A DNA stretch of 64,000 nucleotides from Leucobacter chironomi DSM 19883 (GTDB lineage Bacteria > Actinomycetota > Actinomycetes > Actinomycetales > Microbacteriaceae), in contig NZ_ATXU01000009.1 in assembly GCF_000421845.1 (NCBI RefSeq), positions 1 through 64,000 on the forward strand, in the 5' to 3' direction. Of this stretch, positions 44,259 to 52,098 are shown in pieces. The notes under the pieces were generated by a model. It did no database searches and was not told where the DNA came from. It was given only the letters and a program-made list of their open reading frames with translations. Each line of letters starts with the position of its first letter. Within the stretch, counting starts at the first letter, position 1. Made by a program: the position numbers and the translations under genes.

Positions 44259-45191
44259 ATGCGCACCTTCACTATGCCCGGCACCGAGCTCACCGTCTCC
44301 GATGTGGTGCTCGGACTGATGCGGATCCAGCACCTGAGCGACGAGGAGGTGCGCCGCCTCGTGGGCGCCGCGAGCGACGCCGGAGTCACCGTGCTCGATC
44401 ACGCCGACATCTACGGCGAGAAGCTGCACGGCTGCGAGCGCCGCTTCGGGGAGGCGATCCGCCTCTCGCCCTCCGAGCGCGAGCGCTGGGTGATCCAGTC
44501 GAAGGCCGGGATCGTGCCGCAGGGCCCCTCCTTCGACCACTCCTACGAGCACATCATGGCTACGGTGCACGGCTCCCTCGACGCCCTCGGCACCGACTAC
44601 CTCGATCTGCTGCTGCTGCACCGACCCGACGCCCTCGTCGAACCGGAGGAGGTCGCGCGGGCGTTCGACGAGCTCGAAGCCGCCGGCAAGGTGCGGGCGT
44701 TCGGGGTGTCGAACCACACGCCCGGGCAGGTCGAGCTGCTGCGACGATACGTGCGCCAGCCGATCGTCGCGAACCAGCTGCAGCTGTCGATCACGCACGC
44801 GCCGATGATCGCGCAGGGTCTCGCCGCCAACATGCAGGGCCTGCCGCAGTCGGTGTCGCGCGACGACGGCGTGCTCGACTACTGCCGCCTGCACGACATC
44901 ACGGTGCAGGCGTGGTCGCCCTTCCAAGCGGGTTTCTTCGACGGCCCCTTCCTCGGGTCCGAGCGGTACCCCGAGCTGAACGCCGTGATCGACCGGATCG
45001 CTGCGGATCGCGGTGTGCCGCCGGAGGCGATCGCGGTCGCGTGGATCACGAGGCACCCCGCGCGCATGCAGGTGGTGCTCGGCACGACGTCACCCGAGCG
45101 GGTGGCCGCGGCGGCGCTCGGATCTGAGGTGCGGCTGAGCCGGGCCGAGTGGTACGAGCTCGTTCGCGCGGCGGGCTACACAGTGCCGTAG
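44259..45191 (+). CDS. Aldo/keto reductase
   Basis: This 310-residue NADPH-dependent reductase has the catalytic tetrad: Asp and Tyr in VTVLDHADIYGE, Lys in VIQSKAG, and His in LLLLHRPDAL. The nucleotide-binding end includes VVLGTTSPERV. It belongs to the soluble AKR group of the YdhF/4-hydroxy-ketone type. Its substrate is unknown. ATG 44259 lies after the clpB hairpin. Confidence 0.9.
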   Translation: MRTFTMPGTELTVSDVVLGLMRIQHLSDEEVRRLVGAASDAGVTVLDHADIYGEKLHGCERRFGEAIRLSPSERERWVIQSKAGIVPQGPSFDHSYEHIMATVHGSLDALGTDYLDLLLLHRPDALVEPEEVARAFDELEAAGKVRAFGVSNHTPGQVELLRRYVRQPIVANQLQLSITHAPMIAQGLAANMQGLPQSVSRDDGVLDYCRLHDITVQAWSPFQAGFFDGPFLGSERYPELNAVIDRIAADRGVPPEAIAVAWITRHPARMQVVLGTTSPERVAAAALGSEVRLSRAEWYELVRAAGYTVP

Positions 45192-45212
45192 GCCGCCGCC
45201 GCTCCGCGGCCT
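45190..45212. terminator. Short bidirectional hairpin at the convergent junction
   Basis: AGGCCGC (45190-45196) pairs with GCGGCCT (45206-45212) around a 9-base loop. It overlaps the aldo/keto reductase stop codon and lies before the convergent type VII locus gene. Confidence 0.5.
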
Positions 45213-45234
45213 GGGAGGCACCCGCGCAGTCGGG

Positions 45235-45861
45235 TCAGTTGCCGGCGCGCTCGCGGCGGAGATCCCGCACCTCATCGACGTCGCCGGGGTGGCAGCTGCC
45301 GTCAGCGTAGATGCTCACACCGTCGGCCACGTCTCCGGGGTGGAACATGATCATGAGCTTGTCGACGACTCCCGGGTAGCGCGCGTAGACGACGGTCGTG
45401 TCGACATCGCCGTCGTAGCTGGTGCCGGTGACGTCCTCCCAACCGGCGGCGTGGAGTTCTTCGGCCACGCGCTTCCGGAACTCTTCCTGACCCTCCGGGA
45501 ACCGCCAGCCGTCGACGTTGCCGATGCTGCGCATCAGTGTGTACGCGAAGCCCGGGCTCGGGGTCCTGCACTCGACCAGGTCGAGCCGCTCCTCGAACAG
45601 CTGGACGCGGTCGTTGTCGCCCTCGTCGGGCGACTCGTACGGCGCACTCGGATCGATGAGCAGCGCCACCCCATGAATGCTCTCTTTGAGCTCGGCGCGC
45701 ACCTCATCGGACTGCGTCAGAAGCTCTTCACCATTGGGCACAGACGTGCCTCCTCTCCAAACCGTGATCCCGACACCGGCGATCGCCGCGACGAGTACCG
45801 CCCCCGCGATGCCCAATCCGATCCCCATCCGGCGGCGGGATCTCTGATCGCGGGCGCTCAC
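45235..45861 (-). CDS. Membrane-anchored protein of the type VII locus (208 aa)
   Basis: GTG 45861 lies in a GTGA overlap with the upstream DUF1023 gene. A short Arg-rich cytoplasmic head and one transmembrane helix (about 13-34) precede an extracytoplasmic domain with two cysteines in SCHP and ECRTP, possibly a disulfide. It is last in the minus-strand arm. No EccB or mycosin motifs are present. It may be an immunity protein or chaperone for the co-encoded hydrolase-like protein, but this is inferred only from coupling. Confidence 0.65.
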   Translation of the reverse strand: MSARDQRSRRRMGIGLGIAGAVLVAAIAGVGITVWRGGTSVPNGEELLTQSDEVRAELKESIHGVALLIDPSAPYESPDEGDNDRVQLFEERLDLVECRTPSPGFAYTLMRSIGNVDGWRFPEGQEEFRKRVAEELHAAGWEDVTGTSYDGDVDTTVVYARYPGVVDKLMIMFHPGDVADGVSIYADGSCHPGDVDEVRDLRRERAGN

Positions 45862-47741
45862 TTCGTCTCCTTCAGCAGGTCGGCCGCCTGATCGACGCCT
45901 TCGAGGAACGACCGGGCATCGGTGTCGAGGTACCCTCGCTGGCCCCTCCAGAACTCGTACCAGGGGGTGTGGTGGTGCGAACCGTGCCCCTCGGTCTGCT
46001 CGCCCTGCGGGGCGCGGACCTTCCCGTCGGCGCCGATCCCGAAGTCGACGGTTCCGGTCTCGCTGCTCAGCTCGGTCACGTAGTCGAGATCGATGGGGTT
46101 GATCGGGTGCGAGGAGATGCCGGGACTGCGGCCCGCCCACGCGGTCCAGTCGCGGCCCGCGGCGGTGGAGTTCACCTCCACGTTCTGCTGGCCTATGGCG
46201 GCAGCGGCGTCCTCGGTCCAGCCAGCCGACCCCACCGTGTACATCTGGTCGAGCAGTTCGGGGTGGCGGCCCTGGGCCTGCGCCCCCATCGTGGTGCCGT
46301 AGGAGTGGAACCAGCCGGCGGTGATCGAGTCGGGATTGCGCTGCGAGACGCCGCCCATGAACTGGGCGTAGCGGGCGGCGCCGGCCTCGGCATGGATGCT
46401 GCCCTGCACCGCGGTCGCCCCCTTCGAATCGTACTCGAACCACACGACCGTGGCGATCGAGATCCGCCCGTCCGCGGCGGAGTACCCCCGACGTTCGAGC
46501 TCCGTGTTTACCTCTCGCCGCACCTCCCGAGCGGTGCCGCTCCAGTCTCCGAACTGCTCGAGATCGGTGCGGATGCCGTGGGTGAGCGTGAGCACCAGGT
46601 CGGCGCGGTCGATGTCTCCGTAGGAGACGGCGGCCCGCGGCTCGTTGAGATCCTGGAACAGTGAGAGCAGGAAGACGTCGCCCCTGCGCTTGCCGTTGTC
46701 GTCGACGAGGGCGTTGTAGACCTGCTCCAGCCGGTCGCGCGTGCCCCCGTCGAGATCGTCCTGATCGAGCAGCTGCTGCAGATACCGGTAGTTGTCGGTG
46801 TCCTTGACCCGCGCCGGGATGCCGTTGAGGTTGCCGATCACCCCGGGGGCGGCGGCCATCAGCACGGCGAGCTCGCCCGTCGGCTGCCAGCCCGACGGGA
46901 ACTCCGTGCCGGCCACGCCCTCGAACCAGCGGCTCACGCGCGCCGGATCGGCGAGGCCGACCGCGGCGATGAAACCCGAGTGCGCCGCGATCCAGTCGCT
47001 GATCTCCTTCGAGCTGCGACCCTCGGCGACGAACCAGTCGAGCCGCCGCTCGACCTCGTCGGTGAGCGCCTTGCGCAGTCGCTCGGACATGGGGATGTCG
47101 TCCATGTCGCTGCCGTAGGCGCCCCACTGGGCGAGCTCGGAGCTCATGGGCTTTCCATCGACGCGGTAGACGTCGGTGCCGCCGGACACCCGGCCCAGGG
47201 CGCTGGCGAGTTCGTCCTCCGCCGACACCACGTCGGCGTTGAAACGGGCGATGTCCTCCTTGAGCCGGCGTGCCTCATCCTGGCGCGCGCTGAGGGCCGC
47301 CTCGGCCGCGTCGGCCTTCCGCTGCGCCTCGGCCTGGGCGGAGCTTCCGGATTCGAAGTCGCCGTAGGTGAGGGCTGATGACGTCGACGTGACCGACGCC
47401 GAGGCTGCGGAGAGCGCCGCGTTGACCTCGTCGATGCGGCTGAGCAGCTCTTCGCGCTTCGTCTGGAGCGTGCCGAAGACGGGCGCCGTGAGCACGATCT
47501 GCTGACGGGCCTCCATGAGCGCCTCCGAGAGCGCGAGCGCGTCGGCAGCCGGCCGTTCGAGCATCTGATAGACGCCCTCGGCCCCCGTCACCTGGAACCA
47601 GTCGGTGAGGTTCTTCCAGTGCGAGTTGGCGGTGGCCACCGCGTTCGAGGCGTCGATGCCGATCGTCTGCAGCTCGTCGCCGAGCGACTCGACGGCGCCC
47701 TGCGACACCACCTGATATACCGAAGCCGGATCAACGGCCAT
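45858..47741 (-). CDS. DUF1023 alpha/beta hydrolase-like type VII substrate
   Basis: This 627-residue protein has an N-terminal helical region like WXG/LXG proteins (about 1-110, with W44 and W51) and a long coiled-coil (about 95-200, Glu/Ala/Lys-rich). The C-terminal DUF1023 alpha/beta hydrolase has a nucleophile loop WFHSYGTTMG (Phe replaces the usual Gly before His-Ser). A His-rich loop (GHGSHHHTPW) lies near the end. It is the likely large secreted effector of this locus. ATG 47741 has AGGTGAG five bases upstream and is preferred to GTG 47747. Confidence 0.8.
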   Translation of the reverse strand: MAVDPASVYQVVSQGAVESLGDELQTIGIDASNAVATANSHWKNLTDWFQVTGAEGVYQMLERPAADALALSEALMEARQQIVLTAPVFGTLQTKREELLSRIDEVNAALSAASASVTSTSSALTYGDFESGSSAQAEAQRKADAAEAALSARQDEARRLKEDIARFNADVVSAEDELASALGRVSGGTDVYRVDGKPMSSELAQWGAYGSDMDDIPMSERLRKALTDEVERRLDWFVAEGRSSKEISDWIAAHSGFIAAVGLADPARVSRWFEGVAGTEFPSGWQPTGELAVLMAAAPGVIGNLNGIPARVKDTDNYRYLQQLLDQDDLDGGTRDRLEQVYNALVDDNGKRRGDVFLLSLFQDLNEPRAAVSYGDIDRADLVLTLTHGIRTDLEQFGDWSGTAREVRREVNTELERRGYSAADGRISIATVVWFEYDSKGATAVQGSIHAEAGAARYAQFMGGVSQRNPDSITAGWFHSYGTTMGAQAQGRHPELLDQMYTVGSAGWTEDAAAAIGQQNVEVNSTAAGRDWTAWAGRSPGISSHPINPIDLDYVTELSSETGTVDFGIGADGKVRAPQGEQTEGHGSHHHTPWYEFWRGQRGYLDTDARSFLEGVDQAADLLKETK

Positions 47742-47759
47742 GTTCACTCACCTCGAACC

Positions 47760-48140
47760 TCAACCCTCGGGGTACGAATCGGCGTTGTACCGGTACTTCG
47801 ACGCGATGCCCCACTCGGACTGCGCGTAGGATTCGGCGGCCTGCACGTCGTCGCCCATCTGCGCGTCTCCGGTGAGCACGGCGACCGTCGCCTCGGTCAC
47901 CTGACCGCAGCGGTGCTGCAGCATCCACATCAGCTTGCGCGGCACGTCGGTGCGCTCGTCGCAGAAGCTGTTCCATGCGCTCGCGAGCGAGGTGCGACCG
48001 TCGACCGAGAGCGAACTCGCGCCCTCGGTCTGCAGGCTGGCGAACTTGCGAGAAGCGGTCTCGAGATCGTTGCCCTCGTCGTCGACCTGCGCCAGCACGC
48101 CCATCACGCCCGCGGCGTCAACGCTCCACTGCCCCGACAC
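47760..48140 (-). CDS. Type VII locus small helical protein (126 aa), DUF6507-like
   Basis: This 126-residue helical protein opens MSGQWSVDAAGVMGVLAQVDDEG and has further helical blocks with a conserved Trp (ASAWNSF). It has the size and helix-turn-helix character of WXG100-class partners and lies next to two such genes. It resembles DUF6507 proteins found beside ESX-like genes, but I cannot confirm the family by eye. Confidence 0.55.
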   Translation of the reverse strand: MSGQWSVDAAGVMGVLAQVDDEGNDLETASRKFASLQTEGASSLSVDGRTSLASAWNSFCDERTDVPRKLMWMLQHRCGQVTEATVAVLTGDAQMGDDVQAAESYAQSEWGIASKYRYNADSYPEG

Positions 48141-48146
48141 TGCGCC

Positions 48147-48458
48147 TCAGCCGATGTTGTCGACGGCGGACTTCGCCTTCTGAATGGCGGCCTGGGCCGC
48201 CTGATCCGACTGCTCGAGGCTCTTGCGCAGGGTGGCGATGATCTCGCGCACGCCGGTGGCGGCGTCCTTCCACCGCTGCTCCTTCGACGCGTACTCATCG
48301 GAGACCCCGTCGGCCTGATAGTCGCTCATCGCCGAGCGCACGTCGGCGTTGCGCTGCTCGATCAGCGACTCGAGGCGAGACGCCACGCGGTCGAAGTTGT
48401 CCTGCGCGTTCTGCGAGGCCGCGACGTCGTAGTCTCTGCGATCGTTCTGGTTCGCCAT
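48147..48458 (-). CDS. WXG100-size type VII protein (103 aa)
   Basis: This 103-residue, all-helical protein of WXG100 length has DGVSDEYASKEQRWKDAATG in place of a strict W-x-G turn and a C-terminal amphipathic helix. Such proteins form helical hairpins, dimerise and are exported by EccC-driven ESX machinery. It is probably a heterodimer partner of the neighbouring products. The gap to the previous gene is only 33 bp. Confidence 0.65.
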   Translation of the reverse strand: MANQNDRRDYDVAASQNAQDNFDRVASRLESLIEQRNADVRSAMSDYQADGVSDEYASKEQRWKDAATGVREIIATLRKSLEQSDQAAQAAIQKAKSAVDNIG

Positions 48459-48491
48459 CTGTCTGCTCCTGAGGTGTCTGCGGGTCGGTGA

Positions 48492-48827
48492 TCAGCGCGA
48501 GGCGCTGAAGCGTGCGGCGTCGAACGAGACGGACGACTGCGTCTGGCGGGTCTGATCGGCGATCTCGCCGTCGCCTTCGAGGAAGGATCGGTCCATGCCC
48601 GAGATGCCGGAGAGCACACCGGAGAGGGCCTGGTCGAGCTCGACCGCGATCTGCTCGGAGTTGGCCTTGAACTGGTCGAACGCCGCACGACCGGCTCCGT
48701 TGAAGCGTCCCTCGAGCGGTTCGGCGGCCTGGGCGAGCTCGCGAACGAGCGCCCCCAGATCGTCGCCTGCGGTCGAGGTCTGCTTCGTGAGCTGCGTCAG
48801 CACCTCTGCACCCATTGCGAACTTCAT
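48492..48827 (-). CDS. WXG100-like type VII substrate (111 aa)
   Basis: Two helices flank RFNGAGRAAFDQF, an F-x-G variant of the W-x-G turn of ESAT-6/CFP-10 proteins, at mid-protein as usual. A C-terminal disordered tail (about 90-111) could hold the secretion signal, though no YxxxD/E was found. ATG 48827 (MKFAMGAEV) was chosen. The next upstream codons cross the divergent promoter. It is the first gene of the minus-strand arm. Confidence 0.75.
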   Translation of the reverse strand: MKFAMGAEVLTQLTKQTSTAGDDLGALVRELAQAAEPLEGRFNGAGRAAFDQFKANSEQIAVELDQALSGVLSGISGMDRSFLEGDGEIADQTRQTQSSVSFDAARFSASR

Positions 48828-48991
48828 GGCGTTGCTCCAATACCGAAGAAAAACGAACGGAGCGGGTGCATGACGATGCGAACCCAACTCCGGATTTCAA
48901 TCTGCTCCTATGCTATAGGGAGCGCGGTCGAGTGGCCAGGGCGGTGGGGGGCGACCCACTGCGCGCCCGATCGCGATGGCAGGAGGGAGCC
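48828..48991. promoter_or_regulatory. Divergent promoter region of the type VII locus
   Basis: This is the gap between the minus-strand WXG100-like gene and the plus-strand FHA gene. It is AT-richer than its surroundings and holds an imperfect palindrome, CTCCTAT...ATAGGGAG (48905-48922), which looks like an operator or overlapping -10 boxes. Promoters for both arms must lie here. Confidence 0.6.
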
Positions 48992-49006
48992 GTGGTCAGC
49001 GAATGA
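48992..49006 (+). other. Possible 4-residue leader ORF with strong ribosome binding site
   Basis: AGGAGG (48981-48986) lies five bases before a GTG that encodes only Met-Val-Ser-Glu before TGA. That TGA overlaps the ATG of the FHA gene (ATGA), so the tiny frame may couple translation into it. The FHA gene itself has no nearer ribosome binding site. Confidence 0.4.
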
Positions 49007-49821
49007 AGCCGAGCCCCGCGACCTCCGACGTCATCGCGGCCCCCGTATGGCGGGTGGTACTCGCGTGCGGCGTCGATGTCCTGCTCGTCGCTGCGATCGT
49101 CTGCGCGAGCCTGTCGTTCCGGGGAACCCGCTTCGCCGAGCTCGGCCCGGCGATAGCAGTGGCGGGACTCATCGCGGTCGCGGTTGCCGTCATGGACTTC
49201 GCCGTACGCGGCCTCACCCCCGGCTGGCGGCTCGGCGGCATCCGCCTCGCGGCGATCGGCGGCTTCCCCTCTGTTGGCTGGCACCGGCCGCCGCACGCGC
49301 GCCGCATCGCGGCGGATCTCCGCCGCGGGGCGGACCCGGTCGAGGTGCGCACTCCCGTGCCGGTGTTCACCGGCGCGGACGGCGTGCCGACCGCGGTCCG
49401 CGAGCCGGTGCTGGCCGGAGCGCCGCGTCGTGAGCCGGCCGAGGAGCATCTCGAGCACACGATCTTCGCACCGGCCTTCCGGCGCGGCTGGACGGTGCTG
49501 CTCGACGGAGCCGCCGCGGCATTCCTCGACCGCCCCATCGTGCTCGGTCGCAACCCGACCGAGCAGCCGGGCGAGACGGCGATCGCGGTCGCCGACCTCG
49601 CACGGGAGGTGTCGAAGAACCACCTGCGCGTCACCCTGAGCGAGGCCGGAGAGCCGATCGTGCAGGATCTGGGATCCACGAACGGAACGGTGCTGCTGCA
49701 CCGCGACGGCCGCTCGGCGCTGGTCGCGGGCGGGCGCAGCGTGGTCGTCGACGAGTTCATCACCGTGCGCATCGGAGATCATTCGGTGCAGTTCACGAAG
49801 AACGGGAAGGCGGTCGCGTGA
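49003..49821 (+). CDS. RDD-FHA fusion protein of the type VII locus
   Basis: This 272-residue protein has an N-terminal RDD-like membrane domain (two or three spans, with RVVLACGVDVLLVAAIV and GLTPGWRLGGIRL), a proline-rich linker, and a C-terminal FHA phosphothreonine-binding domain: IVLGRNPTE, REVSKNHLRV, and DLGSTNGTVLL. FHA domains bind phosphorylated partners, often to regulate type VII secretion. It opens the plus-strand arm. ATG 49003 is used; an in-frame ATG at 48976 has no good ribosome binding site. Confidence 0.87.
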   Translation: MKPSPATSDVIAAPVWRVVLACGVDVLLVAAIVCASLSFRGTRFAELGPAIAVAGLIAVAVAVMDFAVRGLTPGWRLGGIRLAAIGGFPSVGWHRPPHARRIAADLRRGADPVEVRTPVPVFTGADGVPTAVREPVLAGAPRREPAEEHLEHTIFAPAFRRGWTVLLDGAAAAFLDRPIVLGRNPTEQPGETAIAVADLAREVSKNHLRVTLSEAGEPIVQDLGSTNGTVLLHRDGRSALVAGGRSVVVDEFITVRIGDHSVQFTKNGKAVA

Positions 49822-50099
49822 GCACAGATCAGAACCTGCTGGAGTCGGTTCGCGCGCACCGCACGCGGCTCGCCGCGGCAATGCTGTTCGGCGCCGAGGG
49901 GCGCGAGCGGCCGCGACGGTCGATGCTCGCGCGGCTGCTGATCGGCGTGGTGATCGCGGCGCTCGCGGCCGCCGCGTGCGTCGGCGTGGGCTACGTGCAG
50001 CACGTGCTCGAACAGCAGCGCATCGAACGACAGCAGGTCAGCAACAGCGAGCCGGCGCCGACCGCGGTGCCGTCGCTCGAGTCAGGGAGCACGACGTGA
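49818..50099 (+). CDS. Small single-span membrane protein of the type VII locus (93 aa)
   Basis: GTG 49818 lies in a GTGA overlap with the FHA gene, and the stop overlaps the GTG of eccD. The product has a basic N-terminus (RAHRTRLAAAMLFG), one transmembrane helix (ARLLIGVVIAALAAAACVGVGYV) and a short, Ser/Pro-rich external tail. It is embedded in the secretion operon and is presumably an accessory subunit. It is too short and too different from EccB or EccE to be either. Confidence 0.65.
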   Translation: MSTDQNLLESVRAHRTRLAAAMLFGAEGRERPRRSMLARLLIGVVIAALAAAACVGVGYVQHVLEQQRIERQQVSNSEPAPTAVPSLESGSTT

Positions 50100-51391
50100 T
50101 CGATTTCACCCGTCTCACGGTGGTGGGCTCGCACCAGCGGGCCACGCTCGTCGTGCCGAGCGACGATCCGATCGGCACGCATCTCGGCACACTGTGCGCA
50201 CTGGTGCACGAGCCGCGGCCGAACGGCGAGCTGATCGCCCTCGTGACCGCGCTGGGCGAGGAGCTGGATCCCGCGCTGAACCTCGCGCAGCAGGGCGTGC
50301 TCGACGGCGCGGTGCTGCGCATCGTGCCGACGCGCGAGCTGCCGTCGCCCCCCGAGGTGTCGGACGTGGTCGACGCCATGGTCTCTGAGCCCGAGGGCTT
50401 CGCTCCGAAGTCGGACGTGCACCGCGGTATCGCCGGGGCCGCGGTCGTCGGTATCGCCACAGCGCTTCTGCTGCTCGCGCTGCCGGGCGCGGCGGTGCCG
50501 CTCGCGGCCGGCATCTCGGCGCTGGTGTTCGCGGCGCTGGGCGCGGTGCTCGTGCGCCTCGCAATGCGCGGGCCGAGCTGGGTCGCGCTGTCCGTCGCGC
50601 TGGCCTCGGCGTGCGCGGCCGTGCTCGCGGCGCTTCCGCTCATCACCCTCTCGGCCGCGGTCTGGTTGCTCGGAGCGGCGATCTGGGCGGTGCTCGGGAT
50701 CGTCTTCGGTCTCGGCGGGGCTCGGACGCCGGTGCTGCTCGGCGCTTTCGTGGGGCTCGCCTCGTCGGCGATCGGGATCGGCGCCGAGCTGCTCGGATTG
50801 AGCTCCGGCCGCACGGCCGCCATCGTCGCCCTGGCCGGGCTCGTCTTCCTCGCCGTGCTGCCCGAGCTCGCGCTCTCGGCTTCCGGCCTCACCCGTCTCG
50901 ACGATGGCACCGCTTCCGGCCGCGCCCCGCAGCGCCCCCGAGTGCTGGCGAGCATCGAGGCGGCCTATGATTCGCTCCGCTGGGCCGCGTTCGCGGCGGC
51001 GGGCGCGATGCTCTCAGCCATCCCGATGCTGCTCGGCGCGGGCGATCAGTGGTTCCTGGGACTCGGCCTCATCGTCGCCGCGCTCGTCGTGCTGCGCGCG
51101 CGGGTGATCCCGCTGGCGGCACCGGGCTGGGCCCTCTGGGCGGCGGCGATCGGCGGCCTCCTCGCGGGGCTCGCACCGCAACTGGCCGCGCCGTCGCCGA
51201 TGGTGCTGGCGGGCCTCGGCGCCGCAGTGCTCCTCGCCGCCGCGGTGGCGGCCTCGAGCCCCGCGGCCCACACCTCGGTGCGGCTGCGGCAGTACGGCGA
51301 CGCGCTCGAGACGGTGCTCGCGCTGGCCGTCGTTCCCGTCGGTCTCGGCGGGTTCGGCGTCTACGCGCAGATGCTCGGGGTGTTCTCGTGA
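50096..51391 (+). CDS. eccD: EccD-like type VII secretion membrane channel
   Basis: This 431-residue protein has an N-terminal ubiquitin-like domain (about 1-90: FTRLTVVGSHQRATLVVPSD, then LVHEPRPNG), followed by about 11 closely spaced transmembrane helices to the end. That layout is specific for EccD. GTG 50096 lies in a GTGA overlap with the previous gene, and the stop overlaps the next GTG. It forms the membrane core with EccC. Confidence 0.85.
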   Translation: MIDFTRLTVVGSHQRATLVVPSDDPIGTHLGTLCALVHEPRPNGELIALVTALGEELDPALNLAQQGVLDGAVLRIVPTRELPSPPEVSDVVDAMVSEPEGFAPKSDVHRGIAGAAVVGIATALLLLALPGAAVPLAAGISALVFAALGAVLVRLAMRGPSWVALSVALASACAAVLAALPLITLSAAVWLLGAAIWAVLGIVFGLGGARTPVLLGAFVGLASSAIGIGAELLGLSSGRTAAIVALAGLVFLAVLPELALSASGLTRLDDGTASGRAPQRPRVLASIEAAYDSLRWAAFAAAGAMLSAIPMLLGAGDQWFLGLGLIVAALVVLRARVIPLAAPGWALWAAAIGGLLAGLAPQLAAPSPMVLAGLGAAVLLAAAVAASSPAAHTSVRLRQYGDALETVLALAVVPVGLGGFGVYAQMLGVFS

Positions 51392-52098
51392 TCCTGGGCC
51401 TCCGCGAGCAGCAGCGCCGTCGCTTCTCGGAGACGCTGCAGGGGATGCACACGCCCATCGCGACCGCGCGGAAACTCGTCTTCGCCTCGATCGGGCAGAC
51501 GGCGGCGGGCCCCCAGGCGGCGTGGGCGGTCGCGCGGGCGCTGGCCGCGGTGCAGCCGCGGCGAGTGCTGCTCGAATCCCGGGCGGACGGTTCGGAGTGG
51601 CTCGCCTCCTTCGCGCCACCCGGGCCCGGGCAGCTGCCGCGCCTGCCCGAGGAAGCGCGGCGCACACTGCGCGCGCTTCCCGGCGGAGCCTGGGGCACTG
51701 CCTCGGCCGTCGACCACCGGCACTTCGACGTCGTCTGCATCGACCACGGTCACGCGGCGAACCCCGACGCTGCGCTCGCCGCCGCCTCGCGGGGCCACGC
51801 GCTCTGCCTCGTGGCGAGCTCGGCGCGCGAGGTCGCCGATCCGGCGATCGCGCTCGCCGAGGGGATCTCCGCGCATCCCGCCGGTGTCCCCACCGTGGTC
51901 GCGCTGTGCGAGCCCCCGGCATCCCGCGCCGGCTGGGCCGCGCTCATCGCGGAGCGCGCTCCCGTGCCCGTCGTGCGGCTTCCGCTCGTGACGGGCTCCC
52001 GGCCGGCGGCCCGTGCTCGCCGGAGCGGGCCGGCCGAGGCGGAACTCGCCGCGCACCTGCTCGCGTCGGCCGTGGAGCGGAAGGGGTTCCGCCCGTGA
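51388..52098 (+). CDS. MinD/ParA-like protein lacking a P-loop
   Basis: This 236-residue protein has the overall strand order of deviant-Walker MinD/ParA ATPases: VFASIGQTAAGPQAAWAVARALA at the P-loop position, HFDVVCIDHGHAANPD, then ALCLVASSAREVADPAIAL. The Walker A lysines and the GKT core are absent (GQTAAGPQAA), so it probably does not hydrolyse ATP. It is coupled to both neighbours by GTGA overlaps. It may be a structural or regulatory relative of the MinD-like proteins found in ESX loci. Confidence 0.7.
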   Translation: MILGLREQQRRRFSETLQGMHTPIATARKLVFASIGQTAAGPQAAWAVARALAAVQPRRVLLESRADGSEWLASFAPPGPGQLPRLPEEARRTLRALPGGAWGTASAVDHRHFDVVCIDHGHAANPDAALAAASRGHALCLVASSAREVADPAIALAEGISAHPAGVPTVVALCEPPASRAGWAALIAERAPVPVVRLPLVTGSRPAARARRSGPAEAELAAHLLASAVERKGFRP

